Below the pieces are notes generated by a model that did no database searches, was not told the origin of the DNA, and worked only from the letters and a program-made list of their open reading frames with translations. A stretch of DNA of 64,000 nt from assembly GCF_009720365.1 (NCBI RefSeq), contig NZ_WBZD01000038.1, positions 115,421-179,420 on the forward strand, read 5' to 3'. A program made the translations under genes and the position numbers. Shown piece by piece: positions 36,443 through 45,677 of this stretch; the stretch's first letter is position 1; every line of letters begins with the position of its first letter. This stretch comes from Catellatospora paridis (GTDB lineage Bacteria > Actinomycetota > Actinomycetes > Mycobacteriales > Micromonosporaceae).

Positions 36443-37186
36443 ATGCGAAACACGGCTCGTCCCGGCACGCCGCGTGCCAAGCGGCCTCCCGTGTTCAGGC
36501 GCGCCGTGCTCGCCCCGCTGCTGGGCGCGCTGCTCGTGCTCACCGGCTGCCAGGCCATCACCGACGACGGGGTCGCGCCCGGTCGCACCCGGCTGATCAG
36601 CGACATGGCGGCGCAGCTGCAGCGCGCCTCGCAGCGGCCGTATCACGCGGAGTATCTGCTGGCCGAGGGGACCCGGGGCGAGATCTCGCAGCGGACCGGC
36701 CCGGCGCGGGCGGTGTACGCCTATCCCGGCGGGCGGCTCATGGTCGACCCGAACGGGCACACCTCCTGCGTGACCGCGGTGCGCCCGGCGCGCTGCCAGA
36801 TCCGGCCGCTGCCCGGCCCAGGCCCGGCCGCGCTCACCGGCTACAGCGAGGTGACCCGGCACGGCCTGGTCACCGCGCCGATCGTCACCGACCTGCTGCA
36901 GGCGGCACAGCTGCAGTCGCAGGCCGAGGTGGAGGCGCACGACGTCACCCTGGCCGGCCAGCAGGCCACCTGCCTGGAGGTGTCGGGCCTGTCCGATGCC
37001 GAGGCGGGCGGGTTCAGCGTCTGCGTCACCGCCGCGGGCGTGCTGGCCAGCTTCGCGGGCGTCGTCGGCGGGGTGGTCATCGACCAGGCGCTGACCCGGG
37101 TTTCCGGGTCGCCCCCGGCGGCGGTCTTCGAGCTGCCCGAGGGGGCGCGGGTGGTGGACCACCGGCCGAAGACCCCGGCGCCGTGA
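36443..37186 (+). CDS. Secreted lipoprotein, LolA/LppX-like size
   Basis: 247 residues. A basic N-terminus (MRNTARPGTPRAKRP) is followed by a signal core LLGALLVLTGC with lipobox Cys36. The mature part is rich in beta strands, with three Cys (TSCVTAV, PARCQIR, ATCLEVSG, SVCVTA make four) that could pair. Its length and pattern recall bacterial lipid- or substrate-binding lipoproteins, but no family was firmly recognised. ATG 36443 follows GGGGGAGG. Stands between DUF885 and eno, where Mycobacterium has LpqU, but is not similar to a transglycosylase. Confidence 0.8.
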   Translation: MRNTARPGTPRAKRPPVFRRAVLAPLLGALLVLTGCQAITDDGVAPGRTRLISDMAAQLQRASQRPYHAEYLLAEGTRGEISQRTGPARAVYAYPGGRLMVDPNGHTSCVTAVRPARCQIRPLPGPGPAALTGYSEVTRHGLVTAPIVTDLLQAAQLQSQAEVEAHDVTLAGQQATCLEVSGLSDAEAGGFSVCVTAAGVLASFAGVVGGVVIDQALTRVSGSPPAAVFELPEGARVVDHRPKTPAP

Positions 37187-37194
37187 CGGGTCGA

Positions 37195-37200
37195 TAGGCT
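37195..37200 (+). promoter_or_regulatory. -10 hexamer of eno
   Basis: TAGGCT, the same hexamer as before mfd, lies 85 bases before the GTG of eno. Expected leader about 80 bases. Confidence 0.4.
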
Positions 37201-37261
37201 GCCTTTGTACGCACCGGCCGCTCCGGCCAGGGGATGTCATTGCCGACGACCATGCCAGTGA

Positions 37262-38572
<1,311 letters not shown>

Positions 38573-38606
38573 GCAACAGCCGGATTTCAAGCGACTGCGC
38601 GGGTCC

Positions 38607-38689
38607 GTGACGGTGTCCCGTCACAGGGCCTAGCATGTGATCGAAGCTCCTTTCATCCGACACGTACGGCGTGGAAGGGGCTTCGATCA
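38607..38689 (+). promoter_or_regulatory. Two stem-loops between eno and ftsB
   Basis: GTGACGG/CCGTCAC (38607-38624, 4-base loop) is a small hairpin close to the eno stop. A larger inverted repeat follows: 17-base arms at 38638-38654 and 38673-38689 with two mismatches, framing 18 bases. The first may end eno transcription. The second lies just before the ribosome site of ftsB and could be an operator or a processing stem. Confidence 0.5.
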
Positions 38690-38709
38690 TCGCGCAGGGG
38701 GGAGGGGTG

Positions 38710-39270
38710 ATGCAGCGGCGACAACCTGGAGGACAGGGGCCGGTGCGTCGCTCCCAGGGCGGCGCCCGCGGCGCTCGCGGCACCGCCGCCGTCCGCACCC
38801 GTGAGGGCGACCGCTCGCTGAGCCGCCCCGCCGCCGCCCGCCGCGCCGCCGCCGCCGGAGCGGCCAAGCGCACCAGCGCCCCGAACCCGCACGGCCTGAC
38901 CGGCCGGGCCACCGCGCTGCTGGTGATCCTCGCGGCGCTGGCGCTGGGCTACGCCTACCCGGTGCGCGTCTACCTCACCCAGCTCGCCGAGATCGACGCG
39001 ATGCGGCAGTCACAGCTGGAACAGCAGGAGCGCATCGCGGGGCTGGAGCGGCAGGCCGAGAAGTGGAAGGACGACGAGTACATCAAGGCTCAGGTCCGCC
39101 GCCGCTTCTTCTGGGTCTACCCGGGGCAGACCCCGCTGATGCCGATCTGGGACCCGGACGGCAAGACCGACCAGGACCAGACCCCGAAACCGCCGCCGCC
39201 CGCCGAGCCCGACAGCTGGTACGGCAAGCTCTGGACCCGTCTGGACCCGGAGCAGGAGCAGAAGAACTAG
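38710..39270 (+). CDS. ftsB: Septum formation protein FtsB/DivIC
   Basis: 186 residues. The basic, Arg/Ala/Gly-rich cytoplasmic tail (1-62) is followed by one membrane segment (66-86, TALLVILAALALGYAYPV), a short coiled coil (LAEIDAMRQSQLEQQERIAGLERQ region, about 92-118) and the family hallmark DDEYIKAQVRRRFFWVYPGQ near 120-139. Acts in the FtsQ-FtsB-FtsL subcomplex of the divisome. The C-terminal tail is Pro/Asp-rich. ATG 38710 has GGAGGGG directly upstream. Position after eno matches Rv1024. Confidence 0.93.
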   Translation: MQRRQPGGQGPVRRSQGGARGARGTAAVRTREGDRSLSRPAAARRAAAAGAAKRTSAPNPHGLTGRATALLVILAALALGYAYPVRVYLTQLAEIDAMRQSQLEQQERIAGLERQAEKWKDDEYIKAQVRRRFFWVYPGQTPLMPIWDPDGKTDQDQTPKPPPPAEPDSWYGKLWTRLDPEQEQKN

Positions 39271-39278
39271 GAGCACAG

Positions 39279-39797
39279 ATGGATCGCGACCTCGTGCCCG
39301 CGCCGACGCGGCAGGAGGCGACCGAGTCCGATCTCGCCGCGGTCCGGGCCCAGCTCGGCCGGCCCACGCGCGGCACCCGGGCGGTGGCGCACCGCTGTCC
39401 GTGCGGCAAGCCCGACGTGGTGGAGACGGTGCCCCGGCTGCCCGACGGCACCCCCTTCCCGACGCTGTTCTACCTCACCTGCCCTCGGGCGACCGCGGAG
39501 TGCAGCCGGCTGGAGTCGGCCGGGCTGATGAAGGAGATGAACGAGCAGCTGCGCACCGACCCGGAGCTCCGCGCGGCCTATCTGAAGGCGCACGAGGACT
39601 ACCTGACCCGCCGCGAGGCGATCGGGCACGTGCCGGAGATCGAGAACGTCTCCGCGGGCGGCATGCCCGACCGGGTGAAGTGCCTGCACGTGCACCTGGG
39701 CCACGCGCTGGCCGCCGGTCCCGGGGTCAACCCGTTCGGCGACGAGGTCATCGCGCTGGTCGAGCCGTGGTGGACGGCGGGGCCGTGCGTTGAGTGA
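39279..39797 (+). CDS. DUF501 protein
   Basis: 172 residues, of the DUF501 family found next to ftsB and ppx across actinobacteria. Visible features are the N-terminal Cys pair HRCPCGKPDVVET near 38-50, TCPRATAECSRLE near 67-79, and MPDRVKCLHVHLGHALAAG near 128-146, whose His and Cys residues could form a metal site. Function unknown; conservation with FtsB hints at division. ATG 39279 follows TAGGAG, where TAG is the ftsB stop. Overlaps argA by eight bases. Confidence 0.92.
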   Translation: MDRDLVPAPTRQEATESDLAAVRAQLGRPTRGTRAVAHRCPCGKPDVVETVPRLPDGTPFPTLFYLTCPRATAECSRLESAGLMKEMNEQLRTDPELRAAYLKAHEDYLTRREAIGHVPEIENVSAGGMPDRVKCLHVHLGHALAAGPGVNPFGDEVIALVEPWWTAGPCVE

Positions 39798-40293
39798 GCT
39801 GACCGTACGCAAGGCCCGCACCGCCGACGTGCGCGGCATCCGCCGCCTGATCGACACGTACAGCGGCGAGCGCCGGCTGCTCAGCAAGGCCACCGTCGCG
39901 ATATACGAGGACGTGCCCGAGTTCCGGGTGGCCGTCGACGACGACGGCGTGGTCGTCGGCTGCGGCGCGCTGCACGTGCTGTGGGAGGACCTCGCCGAGA
40001 TCCGCACCGTCGCCGTGGACGCGACCTGGCGCGGCCGCCGCGTCGGCCACCAGATCGTCGAAGCCCTCCTCGACGACGCCCGCGAGCTGGGCGTACGCCG
40101 CGTCTTCGTGCTCACCTTCGAAACCCGCTTCTTCGCCTCCTTCGGCTTCACCGAAATCGACGGCGCCCCCGTCCCCCCACCCGTCTACGAGCAGCTCCTC
40201 CGCTCCTACGACGAGGGCGTAGCCGAATTCCTTGGCCTGGAACGCGTCAAACCCAACACCCTCGGCAACACCCGCATGCTCCTCCACCTGTAA
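39790..40293 (+). CDS. argA: Amino-acid N-acetyltransferase (N-acetylglutamate synthase)
   Basis: 167 residues of the GNAT fold. It closely resembles, from memory, the short mycobacterial ArgA (Rv2747): GCGALHVLWEDLAEIRTVAV, FVLTFETRFFASFGFTEIDG, the C-terminal YDEGVAEFL and VKPNTLGNTRMLL. It acetylates glutamate (or glutamine) with acetyl-CoA as the first step to arginine. It lacks the kinase-like domain of the E. coli enzyme, as expected for this group. Start is TTG 39790, which overlaps the DUF501 stop; no other in-frame start lies near. Its stop is followed directly by repeat R1. Confidence 0.9.
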   Translation: MSELTVRKARTADVRGIRRLIDTYSGERRLLSKATVAIYEDVPEFRVAVDDDGVVVGCGALHVLWEDLAEIRTVAVDATWRGRRVGHQIVEALLDDARELGVRRVFVLTFETRFFASFGFTEIDGAPVPPPVYEQLLRSYDEGVAEFLGLERVKPNTLGNTRMLLHL

Positions 40294-40379
40294 AAGGAAG
40301 GGCATCGTCGGCTCGCGTCAGCGAGACGAGCAGCAGCTCTGCACATCGCTCTGTGTAGCGGAAGGTGCCCTTATCAACG
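40294..40379. repeat. R1 repeat, expanded and degenerate copy
   Basis: AAGGAAGGGCA directly after the argA stop and GGAAGGTGCCCTTATCAACG before ppx are the two arms of R1, here separated by about 55 bases with no similarity to the other copies. The arms can pair over GGAAGGGCA/TGCCCTT. Confidence 0.6.
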
Positions 40380-40383
40380 CCTG

Positions 40384-40389
40384 TAGGGT
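40384..40389 (+). promoter_or_regulatory. Leaderless -10 hexamer for ppx
   Basis: TAGGGT ends 6 bases before GTG 40396; no ribosome site is seen. Confidence 0.5.
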
Positions 40390-40395
40390 GGTGAC

Positions 40396-41295
40396 GTGGG
40401 AGATGCCGTCGCCGCGATCGACTGTGGCACCAACTCGATCCGCCTGCTGATCACCGAGAACGGCCGCGACGTCGAACGCCTGATGCGCATCGTGCGCCTG
40501 GGCGCGGGCGTGGACCGCACCGGCCGCCTCGACCCGGCCGCGATCGAGCGCACCCGCGTCGCGCTGGCCGAATACCGGGGGCTCATCGAGTCGCACGGGG
40601 TGACCCGCATCCGCATGGTCGCCACCAGCGCCACCCGCGACGCGGCGAACGCGGCGGACTTCCACGACATGGTGCGCGCCACGCTGGGGCAGCCCGCCGA
40701 GATCATCAGCGGCGACGAGGAGGCCGCACTGTCCTTCGCCGGCGCCGTGACCGGGCTGGACGGCAGTGGGCCCTACCTGGTGGTGGACATCGGCGGCGGG
40801 TCGACGGAGTTCGTCCGGGGCCGCCGGACGGTGGACAGCTCGATCAGCATGGACATCGGGTGCGTACGCATGACCGAGCGCCACCTGCCCGCCGACCCGC
40901 CGACTCCCGCGCAGCTCGATGCGGCGACGCGCGACATCGACGCCGCCGTGGCGCAGGCCCTGGCGCACGTCGGCACCGCCCCGGCCACGCTGGTCGGGGT
41001 GGCGGGCACGGTCACCACGCTGGCCGGCATCGCGCTGGGCCTGGACCACTACGACTCCGCCCGGATCCACCACTCGGTGCTGCCCGCCGTGACGGTCGAG
41101 CGGCTCGCCGCGCAGCTGTCCGCGATGGACCACGACGCGCGGGCGGCGATCCCGGTGATGCATCCCGGCCGCGTCGACGTGATCATCGCGGGCGGGCTGA
41201 TACTGCGGGAGATCATGCGGCAGTCCGGCTTCGGCGAGATCGTCGTCTCCGAACACGACATCCTCGACGGCATCGCCGCCTCCATCCGCCACTGA
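40396..41295 (+). CDS. ppx: Exopolyphosphatase/pppGpp phosphohydrolase family
   Basis: 299 residues, the short single-module form with the actin-like ASKHA fold and no HD domain. Motifs: AAIDCGTNSIRLLI at 5-18 (phosphate 1), ATSATRDAANA near 75, GDEEAALSFAGA near 98, DIGGGSTEFV near 131 (phosphate 2) and GVAGTVTTLAGIALG near 199. It would release phosphate from polyphosphate or from (p)ppGpp. Matches Rv1026 in place and size. Probably leaderless from GTG 40396, so it has its own promoter despite sitting in the eno block. Confidence 0.94.
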   Translation: MGDAVAAIDCGTNSIRLLITENGRDVERLMRIVRLGAGVDRTGRLDPAAIERTRVALAEYRGLIESHGVTRIRMVATSATRDAANAADFHDMVRATLGQPAEIISGDEEAALSFAGAVTGLDGSGPYLVVDIGGGSTEFVRGRRTVDSSISMDIGCVRMTERHLPADPPTPAQLDAATRDIDAAVAQALAHVGTAPATLVGVAGTVTTLAGIALGLDHYDSARIHHSVLPAVTVERLAAQLSAMDHDARAAIPVMHPGRVDVIIAGGLILREIMRQSGFGEIVVSEHDILDGIAASIRH

Positions 41296-41352
41296 GCAGG
41301 ACATTCCACATCGCAAGCTAGCACGCTGCTTGTGGTACTGCGCATCGCACAC

Positions 41353-41358
41353 TACTGT
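41353..41358 (+). promoter_or_regulatory. Leaderless -10 hexamer for padR
   Basis: TACTGT ends 7 bases before GTG 41366. The surrounding AGCAC (41321-41325) and GTGCT (41357-41361) form the outer ends of a loose palindrome that could be the PadR operator. Confidence 0.45.
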
Positions 41359-41365
41359 GCTGAGC

Positions 41366-41689
41366 GTGGATACCACCCAACTGCTCAAGGGGGTGCTCGA
41401 CCTGGCCGTGCTCGCCGTGCTGCGCGACGACGACGGCTACGGGTACGACATCCTCCGCCGGCTGCGCACCGCCGGGCTGACCGAGATCGGCGACGCCTCG
41501 GTGTACGGCACCCTGCGCCGGCTGTTCGCGGCCGGCTATCTCACCACCTACGTGGTGCCCTCCGAGGAGGGCCCGCACCGCAAGTACTACGCGCTCAACC
41601 CGGCCGGGCGGACCCAGCTCAAGCAGGGTGGCGAGGTCTGGCGCGAGTTCGCCTCCACGATGAACACCCTGCTGAGGGAGCCGGCATGA
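41366..41689 (+). CDS. PadR-family transcriptional regulator
   Basis: 107 residues: the PadR winged helix (LLKGVLDLAVLAVLRDDDGYGYDIL, then ASVYGTLRRLFAAGYLTTYVV and the wing GPHRKYYALNPAG) with a short dimerising helix. Proteins of this size repress themselves and an adjacent membrane protein. Its partner is the HAAS-type gene two mini-ORFs downstream. GTG 41366 is favoured by the -10 hexamer; an earlier GTG at 41330 would lie upstream of that promoter. Confidence 0.92.
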   Translation: MDTTQLLKGVLDLAVLAVLRDDDGYGYDILRRLRTAGLTEIGDASVYGTLRRLFAAGYLTTYVVPSEEGPHRKYYALNPAGRTQLKQGGEVWREFASTMNTLLREPA

Positions 41690-41715
41690 GCGAGCACCGC
41701 GAGGAGAGGGCATGA
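41686..41715 (+). other. Junction mini-ORF cassette B1
   Basis: ATG 41686 overlaps the padR stop (ATGA) and opens nine codons, MSEHREERA. Its TGA overlaps ATG 41712 of the next mini-ORF. It looks like a copy of the two ends of a cassette with the middle deleted. Confidence 0.45.
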
Positions 41716-41783
41716 GCGAGCACCGTGAGCGAATCATGAGCTTGGGAGATGCCGTCGACGAGCGCAGCGAGGAGAGGGCATGA
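41712..41783 (+). other. Junction mini-ORF cassette B2
   Basis: 23 codons, MSEHRERIMSLGDAV then DERSEERA, overlapping B1 at its start and the HAAS gene at its stop (ATGA both times). The right end GACGAGCGCAGCGAGGAG plus GG-rich bases is nearly identical with cassettes A and C and provides the ribosome site for the next gene. Confidence 0.55.
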
Positions 41784-42805
41784 ACGTCGAGATCGCACAG
41801 TATGCGGCGCAGGTCGGCGCGGCCCTGTCCGACCTGCCGGAGCACGCGCGCAACGACCTGCTCGAGGACCTGCCGGCGCACCTGGCCGAGGTGGCGGCCG
41901 AGATCGAGGCCGAGGGCGGCGGCGCGACGCTGGCCGAGCGGCTCGGGCCGCCCAGCGCGTACGCCGCCGAGCTGCGCGCCACGCTGGGCCACCCGGGGGG
42001 CCACAGCCGGACGCCGGCCTGGGCGGGGCGGGCCGTGGCGCGCGTGCGGGCGCGCTGGGACGCCCTGGACCGCCGGCTCGGTCCGGTGATCGGCTACGAG
42101 CGCCTGGGCGAGTTCCTGGCGTTGCTACGTCCGGCCTGGTGGGTGATGCGCGGCTGGCTGGTCGCGATGCTGGTGGCGCAGCTGTGGCGGGACGGCGACG
42201 GGCTGGGCCTGCTGCCGCGCTTCGAGGGCAGCACCCTGCTCGGCCTGCTGGTGCTGATCGCGTTCGTGGTCGGCTCGATCTGGCTCGGCCGGCGCACCGC
42301 GGCCGCCCCGCCGGCCCGCCGCCGGATCCGGCTGGCGCTGCGCGCGGCGACGGCGGTGGTGGCGGTGTTCGGCCTGGGCCTGTGGGCCGCGGCGGACGAT
42401 CGGCTGATGGGGTCGTACTGGCACGAGTCGTCGCCCGCGTCCTGGGTGAACGACCCGTACAGCCAGGTCAACGACATCTTCGTGCTGGGTCCGGACGGGC
42501 AGATCATCCAGGGGGCGCGGCTGGTCGACCAGGACGGCAGCCCGGTGGTGCTCGGCTACTGCGCGCAGCGCTTCGGCTGGGAGGGTCCGGGCGGGGGCGG
42601 CCGGGGCTGGGAGTGGCGGGTCGTGTACCCGTCCTGTCCCGACCTCAGTGCACCGCAGCTGCCGTGGGTGGCGGTGTCGCCGGCACCGCTGCCCTGGGGC
42701 ACGCCGTCGCCGTCCGCCACGCCGTCGCCGTCCGGCTCGGCGATGCCGTCCCCGTCGGTGACACCGTCCCCGAGCGCGTCGGCGGCGCCGACCCCCACGC
42801 GCTGA
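41780..42805 (+). CDS. HAAS-type signalling membrane protein, PadR partner
   Basis: 341 residues. The N-terminal helical HAAS-like domain (1-75: IAQYAAQVGAALSDLPEHAR, LPAHLAEVAAEIEAEGG, AYAAELRATLG) is typical of genes beside PadR. Three or so membrane segments follow (about 118-135, 150-165, 185-200), then an outer domain with a Cys pair (GYCAQRF, YPSCPDL) and a Pro/Ser/Thr repeat tail (about 300-341, SPSATPSPSGS). Ligand and output are unknown; PadR is the expected regulator of this gene. Confidence 0.85.
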   Translation: MNVEIAQYAAQVGAALSDLPEHARNDLLEDLPAHLAEVAAEIEAEGGGATLAERLGPPSAYAAELRATLGHPGGHSRTPAWAGRAVARVRARWDALDRRLGPVIGYERLGEFLALLRPAWWVMRGWLVAMLVAQLWRDGDGLGLLPRFEGSTLLGLLVLIAFVVGSIWLGRRTAAAPPARRRIRLALRAATAVVAVFGLGLWAAADDRLMGSYWHESSPASWVNDPYSQVNDIFVLGPDGQIIQGARLVDQDGSPVVLGYCAQRFGWEGPGGGGRGWEWRVVYPSCPDLSAPQLPWVAVSPAPLPWGTPSPSATPSPSGSAMPSPSVTPSPSASAAPTPTR

Positions 42806-42880
42806 ATTGAGGGACAGCGAGGGGTGAGCGGCTGCGACACAATGTCCGCACCGCCCACCCCTCGATCGTGAAGGCTTCCC

Positions 42881-43333
42881 ATGTACGAGCAGCCAGGCCC
42901 GCAGGTGCCCGCCGCCTACTACGCGGTACCGGGACCCCCGCCGCGCAGGACCGGCCGGACGATCGCGATCGTCGTGGCGGTGCTGCTGCTGTTGTGCTGC
43001 TGCGGTGGCGGGCTCTTCGCGGCCCTCAAGCCCGACGCCCTGGGCGGCTTCGCCAAGGACATCGTGGATGCCGTGAACAGCGATGTGGCCAATGCGGAGC
43101 TGGGCGACTGCGTCAACGACTTCGCGAAGGTGGAGGACGCGCGCGTCGTCGACTGCGCGTCGACGGACGCGGCCAACAAGGTCGTCGGTGTCGTCGACGA
43201 CGTGCGGGAGTCCGAGTTCGACGCCAAGCAGCAGACGCTGTGCGAGGCATTTCCCACGTGGGAGCAGATCGTGTGGATCGGCCGGAAGGGCGGCAACGGC
43301 GACGTCTGGTGCCTGGCGCCCCTGAAAAGCTGA
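42881..43333 (+). CDS. LppU/SCO3897-like membrane-anchored protein, copy 1
   Basis: 150 residues: a Pro-rich start, a membrane segment with three adjacent cysteines (VLLLLCCCGGGLFAAL, about 32-48), then a conserved outer domain with four Cys: GDCVNDF, VVDCAST, TLCEAFPTW and VWCLAPL, probably two disulfides. The outer domain is nearly the same as that of the next gene (for example FDAKQQTLCEA and EQIVWIG), so the pair is a tandem duplication. No catalytic motif. Start ATG 42881 with only a weak AAGG upstream. Confidence 0.8.
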   Translation: MYEQPGPQVPAAYYAVPGPPPRRTGRTIAIVVAVLLLLCCCGGGLFAALKPDALGGFAKDIVDAVNSDVANAELGDCVNDFAKVEDARVVDCASTDAANKVVGVVDDVRESEFDAKQQTLCEAFPTWEQIVWIGRKGGNGDVWCLAPLKS

Positions 43334-43554
43334 GCCCGTGGCGGTGCGCCGGTCGCTGTACGGCTGAGGTCGCGGTGCTGATTCGGCGGTCCTGCGCGCC
43401 CGTCCGGATGGCATGCGAACGGGGCTCATCTGCGGGGTCGCGAAGACTCTCAGCTAACGCTAAGGTGACGCGGTCTCCGTGACGTTACGTGAGAAGAAAC
43501 GCCCCCGCCGCGACTCGTTCCGGACGAGGGCACCCCTCGGAAGGAAAGAACCAC

Positions 43555-43959
43555 ATGAGCGAGCAGGTAACCCCGGCGGTGCAGGAGACTGCGGAGCCCG
43601 CGAAGGCGAAGTCCGCCGCGGCCGGCGTCGGCAAGAAGATCCTCGGCTACGGCGTCGGCCTCGCGGTCGTCGCCGGTGGCGGTCTGGCCTGGCAGTACCT
43701 GTCCGGCGACCTGGCCATCGCCAAGGTCGGCGACTGCGTGAACAACTTCACTGTCGTCGACGACGCCAAGGTCGTGGACTGCGCCTCCGCCGACGCCGCC
43801 AACAAGGTCGTCGGTGTCATCGACGGCGTTTCGGAGTCGGACTTCGACGCCAAGCAGCAGACGCTGTGCGAGGCGTACCCCACGTGGGAGCAGATCGTGT
43901 GGATCGGCAAGAAGGGCGGCAACGGCGACAGCTGGTGCCTGGAGCCCATCAAGAAGTAA
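43555..43959 (+). CDS. LppU/SCO3897-like membrane-anchored protein, copy 2
   Basis: 134 residues. The N-terminal tail differs from copy 1 (SEQVTPAVQETAEPAKAK), the membrane segment (about 27-47) has no cysteines, and the outer domain repeats the same four-Cys pattern (GDCVNNF, VVDCASAD, TLCEAYPTW, SWCLEPI). ATG 43555 has GGAAGGAAAG upstream, a good ribosome site. It has its own 221-base upstream region, so the copies may be expressed separately. Confidence 0.85.
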   Translation: MSEQVTPAVQETAEPAKAKSAAAGVGKKILGYGVGLAVVAGGGLAWQYLSGDLAIAKVGDCVNNFTVVDDAKVVDCASADAANKVVGVIDGVSESDFDAKQQTLCEAYPTWEQIVWIGKKGGNGDSWCLEPIKK

Positions 43960-44008
43960 GCCGGTGCGCCGTGACGTGAGGTGAACTCGCGGCCGGTATA
44001 CCACCTGC

Positions 44009-44061
44009 GCGGCGGCGTGGTGAGTTACGACCATAAGTCGTAACTTTCGCCACGCCGCCGC
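44009..44061. terminator. Long two-part hairpin after LppU copy 2
   Basis: Outer arms of 12 bases (44009-44020 and 44050-44061) and inner arms of 9 bases (44023-44031, 44037-44045) both pair perfectly, with a 2-by-4 internal loop and a CATAA apical loop. It is more elaborate than a simple terminator and might be a structured RNA, but its place after a stop and before a new gene with its own ribosome site makes termination likely. Confidence 0.65.
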
Positions 44062-44154
44062 TGTCTTCCCCGGTACCGTCCGGTGTGGTTGGCTACCCGG
44101 AACGCCACGACTGTGCGACCAGCCAATGACGACTGACCGTCAGGAGGACGACCG

Positions 44155-44835
44155 ATGGGTGAAATGGTGGATTACCCCAGCAACGGGGGGACCAGTGAGG
44201 GCTACCTCGCGCTGCCCAAGAGCGGCAGTGGACCTGCGGTCATCGTGATCCAGGAGTGGTGGGGGCTCGTCCCGCACATCATCTCGCTGGCCGACCGGTT
44301 CGCCGAGGCCGGATTCGTGGCGCTCGCGCCCGACCTGTACCACGGCGCGCACGCCACCGAGCCCGACGAGGCCGGCAAGCTGATGATGGGCCTGGCCATG
44401 GACCAGGCCGCGAAGGACATCGCGGGCGCCGCGTCATACCTGGCCGGACGGCCGGAGACCACCGGCGGCGTGGGCGCGGTGGGCTTCTGCATGGGCGGCA
44501 GCCTGGCGCTGTGGTCCGCCACGGTCAGCGACGAGATCACGGCCGCGGTCGGCTTCTACCCGGCCCTGCCGTGGGAGCGCATGGCCCCGCAGTGGTCGAA
44601 CTACCAGGGCAAGACCGCGATGATCCACTGCAGCGAGGAGGACGGCACCTCCGCCGCTCCCGGCATCAAGACCGCCCGGGCCGCCATCGAGGAGGCCGGC
44701 GGCACCTGCATCGTGCACGACTACCCCGGCACCCACCACGCGTTCGTCAACGACGACCGGCCCGAGGTGTACAACGCCTCGGCGGCGGCCAGCGCCTGGG
44801 CGCGCACGGTGGAGCTGCTACGCACCACGCTGTGA
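44155..44835 (+). CDS. Dienelactone hydrolase family protein
   Basis: 226 residues of alpha/beta-hydrolase fold. The dienelactone hydrolase marks are the Cys nucleophile in [11 protein letters not shown] (Cys112), [11 protein letters not shown] near 26-36 (oxyanion region), and the catalytic His in [10 protein letters not shown] near 198-207, with Asp in SEEDGT. Hydrolyses a lactone or ester; the natural substrate in actinobacteria is seldom known. ATG 44155 has GGAGG. Its stop overlaps the start of udgB. Confidence 0.9.
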   Translation: MGEMVDYPSNGGTSEGYLALPKSGSGPAVIVIQEWWGLVPHIISLADRFAEAGFVALAPDLYHGAHATEPDEAGKLMMGLAMDQAAKDIAGAASYLAGRPETTGGVGAVGFCMGGSLALWSATVSDEITAAVGFYPALPWERMAPQWSNYQGKTAMIHCSEEDGTSAAPGIKTARAAIEEAGGTCIVHDYPGTHHAFVNDDRPEVYNASAAASAWARTVELLRTTL

Positions 44836-45608
44836 CCTCGGCCGACGGCTCGTCCCGGCGGCCTGCCGGGACGGCCCGCGGGCTGTCCGCGAGGGCGGCC
44901 GAGCTGGCCGCGCTCGATGCGGAGATCTCCCGCTGCCGCCGCTGCCCCCGGCTGGTGGCGTGGCGGGAGGAGGTCGCCGCGACCAAGCGGGCCGCGTTCC
45001 GCGACGAGGAGTACTGGGGCCGCCCGGTCCCCGGGTTCGGCGCGGCCGACGCCCGCATCCTCATCCTCGGGCTGGCCCCGGCCGCGCACGGCGGCAACCG
45101 CACCGGCCGTATCTTCACCGGCGACCGCAGCGGCGACGTGCTGTTCGCCGCGCTGCACCGGGCGGGCCTGGCCAACCAGCCCACCAGCGTGTCCCGCGAC
45201 GACGGGCTGCACCTGGCCGACGTGCGGATCGCCGCGGCGGTGCGCTGCGCGCCCCCGGACAACAAGCCGACTCCGGTCGAGCGCGACACCTGCGCCCCGT
45301 GGCTGCATCGCGAGGTCACGCTGCTGCGACCCACTCTGCGAGTGGTGATCGCGCTCGGCGCGTTCGCGTGGGCGGCGTGGTGGCCTACGCTGTCCACGGT
45401 GTACGGCGTCAAGCCGCCGGTGCCGCGTCCCAGGTTCGGGCACGGGGCCGTCTTCCTCCCGGAGGGCGGCGCCGGCAGCCCGGAGCGGGGACCGGCGCTG
45501 CTCGGCTCGTACCACGTCAGCCAGCAGAACACCTTTACCGGGCGGCTCACACCCGCCATGCTGGACGACGTGCTGAGCCAGGCCCGGCACCTCGCCGGCC
45601 TCGACTGA
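44832..45608 (+). CDS. udgB: Uracil-DNA glycosylase, family 5 (UdgB)
   Basis: 258 residues. Four cysteines expected for the iron-sulfur cluster are seen: [11 protein letters not shown] near 35-45 and [16 protein letters not shown] near 139-154. [19 protein letters not shown] near 79-97 is the active-site loop of this family, lacking the polar residue of family 1, and [15 protein letters not shown] near 228-242 is the second motif. It removes uracil and other deaminated bases. GTG 44832 overlaps the upstream stop. Orthologue of mycobacterial UdgB by motif. Confidence 0.92.
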   Translation: MTSADGSSRRPAGTARGLSARAAELAALDAEISRCRRCPRLVAWREEVAATKRAAFRDEEYWGRPVPGFGAADARILILGLAPAAHGGNRTGRIFTGDRSGDVLFAALHRAGLANQPTSVSRDDGLHLADVRIAAAVRCAPPDNKPTPVERDTCAPWLHREVTLLRPTLRVVIALGAFAWAAWWPTLSTVYGVKPPVPRPRFGHGAVFLPEGGAGSPERGPALLGSYHVSQQNTFTGRLTPAMLDDVLSQARHLAGLD

Positions 45609-45677
45609 GTCGACCTCGACCGCGTCGGGCCGCCGACCTGGCGCCGGTGGTGACAGCGATATTCGGAGCGGGGAACA

